Source of the DNA: Deltaproteobacteria bacterium | GTDB taxonomy: Bacteria > Desulfobacterota > JAFDIG01 | Assembly (NCBI GenBank): GCA_019308145.1 | Contig: JAFDIG010000047.1 | Span: 1-14,760, forward strand | Direction of reading: 5' to 3' | DNA length: 14,760 nt | Shown here: positions 7,652 to 13,450 of the stretch, piece after piece | Layout of the letters: the number at the start of each line of letters is the position of its first letter | Numbering within the stretch: the first letter of the stretch is position 1 | Made by a program: the position numbers and the translations under genes | Notes under the pieces: generated by a model | The model's database searches: none | What the model was told of the DNA's origin: nothing | Seen by the model: only the letters and a program-made list of their open reading frames with translations

Positions 7652-7660
7652 ATAGAAACT

Positions 7661-7695
7661 CAAAATAAAAATGAGATCAATCCATTTGATCCCAT
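7661..7695 (-). terminator. Intrinsic terminator on the minus strand between rhodanese and PxxKW genes
   Basis: Read on the minus strand, ATGGGATCAA (7695-7686) and TTGATCTCAT (7680-7671) pair with one mismatch around a 5-nt loop, followed immediately by TTTTATTTTG. This is the best intrinsic terminator of the window and should end the cytochrome-rhodanese transcript; it also lies in the leader region of the PxxKW gene. Confidence 0.65.
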
Positions 7696-7708
7696 TCAAG
7701 TAATAATC

Positions 7709-7736
7709 AAAATAATTATTTTTTAAAAAATGTCAA
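7709..7736 (-). promoter_or_regulatory. Possible minus-strand promoter before the terminator in the PxxKW leader
   Basis: On the minus strand a consensus TTGACA (7736-7731) is followed after 16 nt by TATTTT (7714-7709). The predicted start near 7702 is just before the terminator at 7695-7661, which would make that hairpin an attenuator. The -10 is weak and the region is extremely A+T-rich, so chance is quite possible. Confidence 0.28.
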
Positions 7737-7752
7737 GAAAATTTTTATTTTT

Positions 7753-7802
7753 ATGTTGGCAACCTCTAATTAAAATTTTATTAGAGTAGAGGTTGCCAAC
7801 AT
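7753..7802. repeat. Perfect 16-bp inverted repeat after the rhodanese gene
   Basis: ATGTTGGCAACCTCTA (7753-7768) is repeated as its exact complement at 7787-7802 around an 18-nt A+T-rich loop. Inside, CTCTAAT (7764-7770) can alternatively pair with ATTAGAG (7780-7786). It starts 12 bp beyond the rhodanese stop, so it can be a terminator or 3' stabilising hairpin. The T-rich tail (TTTTAT) is on the plus-strand side, while the minus-strand continuation is A-rich, which argues against simple intrinsic termination of the rhodanese. Confidence 0.65.
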
Positions 7803-7814
7803 TTTATCCCTATT

Positions 7815-8264
7815 CTACTCTATTGGATATCCTGCCTTAAGCCATGCCTTAAAACCACCTTTAAGGCTCATAACATTTGTATATCCCATCTGCTTTAAGG
7901 TATATGCTGCTAAAGCAGAACGACCACCTGATTTACAATAAACTACTACTTTTGCATTTTTATCAGGTAGAACATTTTTGATCTTAAACTCGATCAAGCC
8001 ACGTTGCAAATGTTTAGCACCAGGAATTTTTCCCTTTTTTACTTCTTTGTATGTACGAACATCAAGGAATATAACCCCACCTTTATCAAACAAAGCCTTT
8101 GCCTCTTTAGGGGTTATCTCTTTTATATTTGCTTTAGCTTCAGAAAGAAAATCCTTTGCTGTCTTAACCTTACCTGCTGCTAAAACATTAGAAGCAGAAG
8201 AAACAGCAAATATTGCTGCTACAAAAAAGACAAACAAGCTTAATAAAAAATTTCTCCTTTTCAT
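7815..8264 (-). CDS. Secreted single-domain rhodanese (periplasmic sulfurtransferase)
   Basis: A 149-aa protein. Residues 1-30 form a classic signal peptide (basic MKRRNF, hydrophobic core, likely cleavage after LAA at 28-30). The rhodanese domain runs from about 46 to 148, with FLDVRTYKEVKKGKIPGAKH (66-85) and the active-site loop CKSGGR (110-115), nucleophile C110. It can transfer or bind sulfane sulfur, and members of the family also handle selenium and tellurium oxyanion chemistry. AAAAGGAGGA lies before the ATG. It follows the cytochrome gene by 102 bp with no strong terminator between, so the two are likely one operon acting in the same compartment. Substrate unknown. Confidence 0.9.
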   Translation of the reverse strand: MKRRNFLLSLFVFFVAAIFAVSSASNVLAAGKVKTAKDFLSEAKANIKEITPKEAKALFDKGGVIFLDVRTYKEVKKGKIPGAKHLQRGLIEFKIKNVLPDKNAKVVVYCKSGGRSALAAYTLKQMGYTNVMSLKGGFKAWLKAGYPIE

Positions 8265-8366
8265 TTGAAATCCTCCTTTTAGTTTTTTTAAGAATTTCTA
8301 ACCAACTGCCGCTGATTAAAGGAATAAATTAAAATAATTAAATAGAGATTAGAAGTAGAAGCGATA

Positions 8367-9704
8367 TCACCTCCTCTTTTTGCCTATAGTTATGGGCAAA
8401 ATGTTTTCAGGCACTACAACAGACTGATTTGCTTTTTTCTCCTCAGGAAGGAGATCCTTTTCCCTAAGGAAAAATTCTTTATTAGTATGACAGTTTTTGC
8501 ACTGGCTATTTTGCGGTGTTAGTTTTTGAATATTATGAGGAGTTGCCATTTTCCAAGTTGGTATCTTATCAAAATCGACTAAAGCATCCTTTACATAGAA
8601 ATCAAAGGTATGTCTTGATACAGGGACATGTCTGAGTAATACATATTTATATGGATGTAATTTGTCTGGCTTTTGATTTAAACCGATTTTAAACATCATT
8701 TCGCTTTTTGCGGTCTTGAAATAAGGCAAACCTTTTTTGTCTTTACCAACATGACAACTATAGCAGTTCTTATATGCTACTGAATGGCAAACATAACAAC
8801 TAAGTTTTCCTGAATGTTTTCTGTGTGCTAAGACTTTGCTCTTTTTACTTGCAGCATCTTTATGGCATTTTACACATCTTGGAGCATTTTCAACAAGATA
8901 GCGATGATTTGGAATGGTGTTTGTCCCATGCATCTCAGCACCAGTATGACATTTCTCACAACTCATACCTTTTTTGTAATGAACATCAGCAGGATAACCT
9001 TTATTTTTCCCAGTATATTCCCTCTCTATCCTGCTTCCATGACAAGCTGTGCAAACCTCTGCCTGAGGCGGTCTTTTTTGGAAAAGATGACCATCTAAAA
9101 ATCCACCTTCAACTGAATCAGGCCTACTAACATGACACTGTCCGCAGCTACTATGACACTCGGAACAATGATTTTTCATAGCAAGATTTATTTTATCCTT
9201 TACTGCTGGCCTACCACCACCTCTACCGTAAATTAGCACATAATAAGGATGGAGGTTTATATGCACAGATTTTTTATAATTCTTAACAATATCTTCATGG
9301 CATTCACCACAACTTTTAGAAGCATCTGGGAAAGAAGGGTCTCTTATAACACCTTTATGAGCCTTTCTCCAATCCTTTTCTTTATTATTACCGCCATGAC
9401 AATCAACGCAAGCAGTCTCCCCATGTGGCCCTTCTAAGAAATCTTCATCTATCAAGATCTTTTCGTGCGGAGCCAACGGCTCCACAGCACCACCTCACCC
9501 CTCACCTTTTGTTTCTTCTGACTTAGTTGGTGGCCTCTCTTTTGCAATTATTCGAGTTATTTGAATCAACTTTTTTGTGCTGGTATGGCACTTAAAACAC
9601 TCGCTATTCTCATCAGCAAAAAGATTAACAGTAAAAACAAATAGAAAAGAAGTAATCAGGCTAATAAGAAATAAAATTAAAAAACCATCCCTTTTTTTTA
9701 GCAT
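8367..9704 (-). CDS. Periplasmic eleven-haem cytochrome c with an in-frame UGA, probable selenoprotein
   Basis: I read 9704-8367 as one 445-codon gene whose codon 70 is TGA (9497-9495). The ATG at 9704 follows AGAGGGGAG; an upstream TTG at 9725 has no such site. Residues 1-30 are a signal peptide ending LFA, then DENSECFKCH, haem site 1 (36-40). After UGA come ten more CXXCH motifs: 99-103, 132-136, 180-184, 187-191, 218-222, 249-253, 277-281, 303-307, 314-318 and 402-406. The downstream part alone (GTG at 9485, 372 codons) would lack a signal peptide and could not be matured as cytochrome c, so read-through appears necessary for function. A SECIS-like stem-loop follows the UGA. The gene ends with a second TGA. 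Seen: the frame, motifs and hairpin. Inferred: selenocysteine. Alternatives: nonsense mutation, re-initiation or base-call error. Likely partner: the downstream rhodanese. Confidence 0.82.
9465..9497 (-). promoter_or_regulatory. SECIS-like stem-loop directly after the in-frame UGA
   Basis: On the minus strand TGA (9497-9495) is followed by GGTG, then outer arm GTGC (9490-9487), a 5' bulge TGT (9486-9484), inner arm GGAGCC (9483-9478), loop GTT (9477-9475), inner arm GGCTCC (9474-9469) and outer arm GCAC (9468-9465). All ten pairs are Watson-Crick. The apical loop begins 18 nt after the UGA, and starts with G then U; E. coli fdhF has a loop at a similar distance, a GU in the loop and a bulged U on the 5' side. 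The GC-rich arms stand out in A+T-rich coding sequence and force codons such as CCG, GTG and GCT. Confidence 0.7.
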
Positions 9705-9748
9705 TTTCTCCCCTCTTTTAAACAAAATTTTTTACCAATTTTCTTTAA

Positions 9749-9777
9749 TGTATATCTTATAAAACAAAGCTTGTCAA
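9749..9777 (-). promoter_or_regulatory. Sigma70-type promoter for the cytochrome-rhodanese unit
   Basis: On the minus strand a perfect TTGACA (9777-9772) is followed after exactly 17 nt by TATACA (9754-9749). The predicted start near 9742 gives a leader of about 38 nt to the ATG at 9704, with the ribosome-binding site in it. It lies between the transporter stop and the cytochrome start, making the cytochrome the first gene of its unit. Confidence 0.55.
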
Positions 9778-9842
9778 TAAAATTTTCTACTTAATCTGTG
9801 TTTAAAAAGTTAAATACTCGAATATAAAACACAACCTTATGA

Positions 9843-9898
9843 GCTTTAAAAAATTTTTTAGTTTTAACTAATTTTCACTTCATTTTCTTTTTCAAAGC
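9843..9898 (-). terminator. Possible terminator after the queuosine-precursor transporter gene
   Basis: On the minus strand GCTTTGAAAAA (9898-9888) can pair with TTTTTTAAAGC (9853-9843) with one G-T wobble, enclosing a smaller hairpin TTAGT/ACTAA (9871-9867 and 9862-9858). The T6 run is inside the 3' arm. It is almost all A/T, so the call is weak. The remaining spacer 9778-9921 shows nothing else. Confidence 0.3.
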
Positions 9899-9921
9899 AA
9901 ACAAAAATAGGCAGATTTATC

Positions 9922-10665
9922 TTACACAATTTGATGAATTTTTTCAAAGGATTTTAAGTCCTCAGGCTTTCTACTTCCTTTTTGTATAATCTTCTTATAC
10001 AAAATAAACCAAGGGGTATCGAGAAAGCCTATGATATTTTTAGTGACTATTTGACCTTTTATAAGAGGCATTATTGGCATTACTCCATAAAAAGCTATTG
10101 TAATGAAGATAATGCTGTCAAATGTCAAATCAATGATATCGCTTGTAACACTTCTTAAAACAATGTTCTTCTCATAACGCTTTTTTAACCAGGCAAATAT
10201 ATAAGCATCAATATTTTGTGAAATTAAAAATGCTATCCATGATGCTGCAGTAATGCGTATCCCTAATTTAAAGATATTCTGCCAAGCATCATCAAATCTG
10301 AAAAAAGGTGCAACTGGTAAATTGTTTACCATAAATATAAAAGTTACCAATAATAGTTGCGTTATAAATGCGATTACTATTGCAAGATGAGTCATTTCCC
10401 TTCCATAAACTTCGTTTATCATATCAATTGCTTGAGCAATAAATGGATAAATGAATACAGCAGCGGGAGCAAAAAAGGTATAAAAACCTAAATCAAATTT
10501 TATAATTCTTACTGCCATTATCTGAGAAGCTGCTAAGTAAACAGTATAAAAGGCAACAAGTGCAGCAAAACCAAAGTTTCTAAAATATTTTACTATATAA
10601 GCACTGGCAAGGGTAACTATTGTTAGGCTAACTAACCAATAGCACCATACGATTGGAATTCCCAT
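9922..10665 (-). CDS. yhhQ: Queuosine precursor transporter (YhhQ/QPTR, DUF165/VUT family)
   Basis: A 247-aa integral membrane protein with about six or seven hydrophobic segments (roughly 5-25, 33-52, 60-80, 91-112, 135-158, 182-205, 212-228). Family hallmarks include FIAQAIDMINEVYGRE (75-90), SQNIDAYIFAWLKKR (149-163) and RSVTSDIIDLTFDS (171-184), as in vitamin/queuine uptake proteins of the TIGR00697 type. It is expected to import preQ0, preQ1 or queuine across the inner membrane for tRNA queuosine modification. It lies 37 bp after the queF remnant and is surely co-transcribed with it, which supports the assignment. AGGA lies 6 nt-range upstream of the ATG. The C-terminal tail (230-247) is hydrophilic and cytoplasmic or periplasmic. 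Confidence 0.9.
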   Translation of the reverse strand: MGIPIVWCYWLVSLTIVTLASAYIVKYFRNFGFAALVAFYTVYLAASQIMAVRIIKFDLGFYTFFAPAAVFIYPFIAQAIDMINEVYGREMTHLAIVIAFITQLLLVTFIFMVNNLPVAPFFRFDDAWQNIFKLGIRITAASWIAFLISQNIDAYIFAWLKKRYEKNIVLRSVTSDIIDLTFDSIIFITIAFYGVMPIMPLIKGQIVTKNIIGFLDTPWFILYKKIIQKGSRKPEDLKSFEKIHQIV

Positions 10666-10702
10666 ATCCTTTTCCTATAAAAATAAAAGAATTTTTCTCT
10701 TT

Positions 10703-11112
10703 TTATCCCTTTTCAAGATAACTGCCCTGCTCCCTTGCAACTATTGTTTTTATACCACCTCTTACATTAACATACAATTTTATTTTAAGGTATTTAGGTT
10801 CAACTAAATTGACAAAATCTTCAAAAATAATATTCAATAAGGTTTCATGTGTTGTTTTTACATCTCTAAATCCTTGCAAATAGAATTTAAGGCTTTTTAA
10901 TTCTAAAAGTTCTTTGTTAGGAATATAATGAATATGAATCTCATAAAAATCTGGCTGCCCAGTAAAAGGACAAAGAGCTGTTAGCTCTTTTGTAAATAAA
11001 TCTATTGTGTAATAAATAAATCTATTGTGTAATCCTTTTCTTTAAATTCATTCGGAATTTTCTTTAAAACAGCCTTTAGCTCTTTTATTTTCTTTTGATT
11101 TTTCTCCTCCAT
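10703..11112 (-). pseudogene. queF: queF (preQ0 reductase, 7-cyano-7-deazaguanine reductase) disrupted by a 20-bp tandem duplication
   Basis: The ATG at 11112 (preceded by TTGGAG) opens a frame that stops at TAG 11004-11002 after 36 codons, inside the second copy of a 20-bp repeat. Removing one copy restores a 129-aa unimodular QueF with everything expected: catalytic cysteine and aspartate in LCPFTGQPDF (C41, D48), the QueF motif ELKSLKFY (64-71), and H82-E83 in THETLLNII. QueF reduces the nitrile of preQ0 to the amine preQ1 with NADPH on the way to queuosine in tRNA. The downstream fragment has no start codon near its beginning and would lack the N-terminus, so no active enzyme is expected unless the duplication slips back or is an assembly error. 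All remaining residues look undamaged, indicating a very recent event. Confidence 0.93.
10994..11033. repeat. Perfect tandem duplication, 2 x 20 bp, inside queF
   Basis: AAATAAATCTATTGTGTAAT occurs at 10994-11013 and again, identical, at 11014-11033. Twenty is not a multiple of three, so the second copy shifts the queF frame and introduces TAG. Two identical adjacent copies are a substrate for slippage or recombination back to one copy. Confidence 0.97.
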
Positions 11113-11176
11113 CTTGATCTCCAAAATTAAAAATTTTTTACAACTTTATAAAGCAAATATAAATAATTTTTAAATA

Positions 11177-11216
11177 AAAAGATATGAAAGGGGCCTAAAG
11201 GTAGGAAAGTATCTTT
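11177..11216 (-). terminator. Possible terminator after the degenerate-GGDEF gene
   Basis: On the minus strand AAAGATA (11216-11210) and TATCTTTT (11184-11177) are inverted arms enclosing a smaller CCTA/TAGG hairpin, and the 3' arm runs into TTTTTATTT. It begins 8 bp beyond the stop at 11224. The large interior loop makes it uncertain. No preQ1 riboswitch was recognised in the 111-bp gap before queF. Confidence 0.4.
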
Positions 11217-11223
11217 AAAAAAT

Positions 11224-13449
11224 TTATATTAATTTCCTTTTTCTTTTTTTCTCTTTGATCTTTTCAAGAATTCTTTCAGATAAATCCCTTTCAGCCTTTT
11301 TTATAAAACCTTGAAGATAAAATGTTTTTTTAGGATCAAAGCCAGTTGCAGAAACTGCAAATGTTACCTCAGTATTTACCCCTTGAACCATATATCTTCT
11401 TTCATTTAAATATTTATCGATACGCCCTCGTACTATATGAGCGCCATTGATATCGGTCATTGGTAAAATAATGAAGATTCTATTTTCACCAAGAGTTCCT
11501 ATAATATCTACATCCCTTACTGTCTTCCCTAAAAGAGCCAAAACAATATTTCTAAGTTCAGGGGTATCAAGATCCATATCCATGGTTAATGTGCTTTTGT
11601 ATTCTATTGCGACCATACAAAGTGTTATAGCAGAAAAGGTATAAGTTGGATATCGAAGAGCCCTTTTTATCTCCCCATCAAGCAAAAAAAGGGTAATCTG
11701 CCGATTAAAAGCCCGCTCTGGAAGATCACCCCAAACCTTTTTCTTCTCTTTTTCTTGAAGCCTTTTTAGAACTCCCTTATATAATTCATCAATTTGCTCA
11801 GTAGTTGCACCTTTTCTTTGTAAAGCCTTCCGAACGGGATCTAAAATATCTTCCAATTCATGCCCATATTCAAGAGTGCTTTCAAGAATCTCTATAAACC
11901 GTTCTGTATCAGGCAAAGTATCTGCTTGTACAATATGCTTTAAAATCCAGCTTGACTTTAAATTATCAAGAGTTGTTGCAACCCTTTCCTTTAATTTTTT
12001 ATCAACATCAATCAAAACATTATTATCTATATCATAATCTTTCAAATGAGAAAGTAGAGTTTGCTCAATTCTTGTTATGAGATTTTCTAAATGTGTTCCT
12101 CCTTTTATTCCCTCTTTATAAGCTTCCTCTAACGCCATGTGAGTTCCTACCTTTTCGATATATTCTACTAAGATCTCTGTAAGTACCTTTTCATCCCCAC
12201 TTATAGATTTTTTTCGAATCTCTGCTGCAAGCACTATAAGCTCTGCTGCTGATTTAGGATCTTCCTTTATATATTTTACCAACTCATCAGGATCAAGTCC
12301 TATCTCCTTTGCTGCTTCATCAAAGAGCTGCATTATCCCTTCACTTTTTAACTCTTCTCCTAATTCCTTAATAAGTTCCAGATAATCAGCCATAGGCATT
12401 CCTTCATCAAGAAGGGTTTGCTTTAATTCTGGTAGTATTCTTCTTATTTCCTTTACATCAGGCATCATCCTTCTTATCAGTTGACCTAACCTTTTTACTG
12501 AAATTTTGCCCTGTTTATATTCCTCCCTTATTAATCTTAAAATCACCTCTTTAGTAAGGTTATCAAGCTCTTTCTTGATCAATCCCTCTTCTTTAAATAT
12601 AATTCCCATTGCTTTATGGGTTTCTATTCCTTCCAAAAGATCCTTTCTCATCTTATAAACTGCATCAACCATTTCTTCTAAGTTTGGAAAGGTTATTTTT
12701 TCCTTTTCATCTTTAATATTTCTTCTAATCCTAATAAGTTCACGAGCAGCTTGAGAGCCAATTTGGAATTCATCTATTGAACCATTATCTTCAATATTTA
12801 GCTCCAGATTTAGAAGCGCTCTTGAAAATGATATAGGGTCTTCCATAAGTTTATAAAGAGATAGGTTTCTCTCAAATTCTTTTAAGGTAAGATGAGCAAC
12901 TTCGCTATCTTTTAGGGGTTTGTCCTTTAAAACAACATCTTTGGGCAATTGATTTATTGCCTCCCATCTTGTAACTACTTTTTCATCTGCTGTTATCTTT
13001 TTAAAGATCACATAATTTAATTTTATAAAATGTACATTTTTTTCGATCATTGCATCTTTCATCTTTGATACATTTGGATACCTTTTTATATTTGAAAAGA
13101 TATTAAAAAAGTTTCTGAGATCATCCATTGTCATCCCTTTTTCAAACGTTATGGATGAAACATCAGATTTTTTAAAATGTGTAACGATTCTAAAAAGATT
13201 CACTCTTTTATCTACACACCACTCCTCTATGTAAAAGGAGTCCCTAACTAAAATAAAACTTATAGGAGAGACCATCTTTATAGCCTGTTGCATTACTTTG
13301 AAAAATTCAGGAAATATAGATTTTACAGAAGGATGATCAGCTGAATACATTGTTGAGCGAGTAAATACAAGATTAAAATGGCGTGCAATCTCTTCTGCTA
13401 AACTTTGAGATAACTTTTTGGTCTCTTCCTGTTCAATCTTTTGTGCCAT
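11224..13449 (-). CDS. Large helical protein with degenerate C-terminal GGDEF domain, kinase-linked
   Basis: A 741-aa soluble protein without signal peptide or membrane segment. Residues about 20-150 form an alpha/beta region (MYSADHPSV, SFILVRDSFYIEEW, SITFEKGMTMDDLRNFF) resembling the N-terminal region of many deltaproteobacterial multidomain signalling proteins. Residues 150-575 are highly charged and largely helical. Residues 590-728 match a GGDEF fold: EIKRALRYPTYTFSAITLCM, then DVDIIGTLGENRIFIILP and MTDINGAHIVRGRIDKYL. The GGDEF loop is replaced by LGENRIF, so diguanylate cyclase activity is not expected; it may bind a nucleotide or a partner. It starts 1 nt after the stop of the Ser/Thr kinase gene, so it is probably the kinase's substrate or output partner. 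The tail EKKRKRKLI is strongly basic. I do not recognise a named family. Confidence 0.82.
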   Translation of the reverse strand: MAQKIEQEETKKLSQSLAEEIARHFNLVFTRSTMYSADHPSVKSIFPEFFKVMQQAIKMVSPISFILVRDSFYIEEWCVDKRVNLFRIVTHFKKSDVSSITFEKGMTMDDLRNFFNIFSNIKRYPNVSKMKDAMIEKNVHFIKLNYVIFKKITADEKVVTRWEAINQLPKDVVLKDKPLKDSEVAHLTLKEFERNLSLYKLMEDPISFSRALLNLELNIEDNGSIDEFQIGSQAARELIRIRRNIKDEKEKITFPNLEEMVDAVYKMRKDLLEGIETHKAMGIIFKEEGLIKKELDNLTKEVILRLIREEYKQGKISVKRLGQLIRRMMPDVKEIRRILPELKQTLLDEGMPMADYLELIKELGEELKSEGIMQLFDEAAKEIGLDPDELVKYIKEDPKSAAELIVLAAEIRKKSISGDEKVLTEILVEYIEKVGTHMALEEAYKEGIKGGTHLENLITRIEQTLLSHLKDYDIDNNVLIDVDKKLKERVATTLDNLKSSWILKHIVQADTLPDTERFIEILESTLEYGHELEDILDPVRKALQRKGATTEQIDELYKGVLKRLQEKEKKKVWGDLPERAFNRQITLFLLDGEIKRALRYPTYTFSAITLCMVAIEYKSTLTMDMDLDTPELRNIVLALLGKTVRDVDIIGTLGENRIFIILPMTDINGAHIVRGRIDKYLNERRYMVQGVNTEVTFAVSATGFDPKKTFYLQGFIKKAERDLSERILEKIKEKKRKRKLI

Positions 13450-13450
13450 A

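Noticed and set aside
8367..9485. Independent cytochrome gene starting at GTG 9485 (with GAGG 7 nt upstream)
   Set aside because: It would lack a signal peptide although it has ten haem sites, its start lies inside the SECIS-like stem, and it is in the same frame as the secreted upstream piece. Re-initiation after the TGA cannot be excluded but does not give an exported protein.
9495..9725. Separate small secreted monohaem protein starting at TTG 9725
   Set aside because: The ATG at 9704 has the ribosome-binding site; the frame continues past its TGA into the multihaem protein, so it is the N-terminus of that gene.
11113..11223. preQ1 riboswitch upstream of queF
   Set aside because: I looked for the short pseudoknot with a C-rich loop and A-rich tail on the minus strand and did not find it; only A+T-rich sequence and a terminator-like fold are present.
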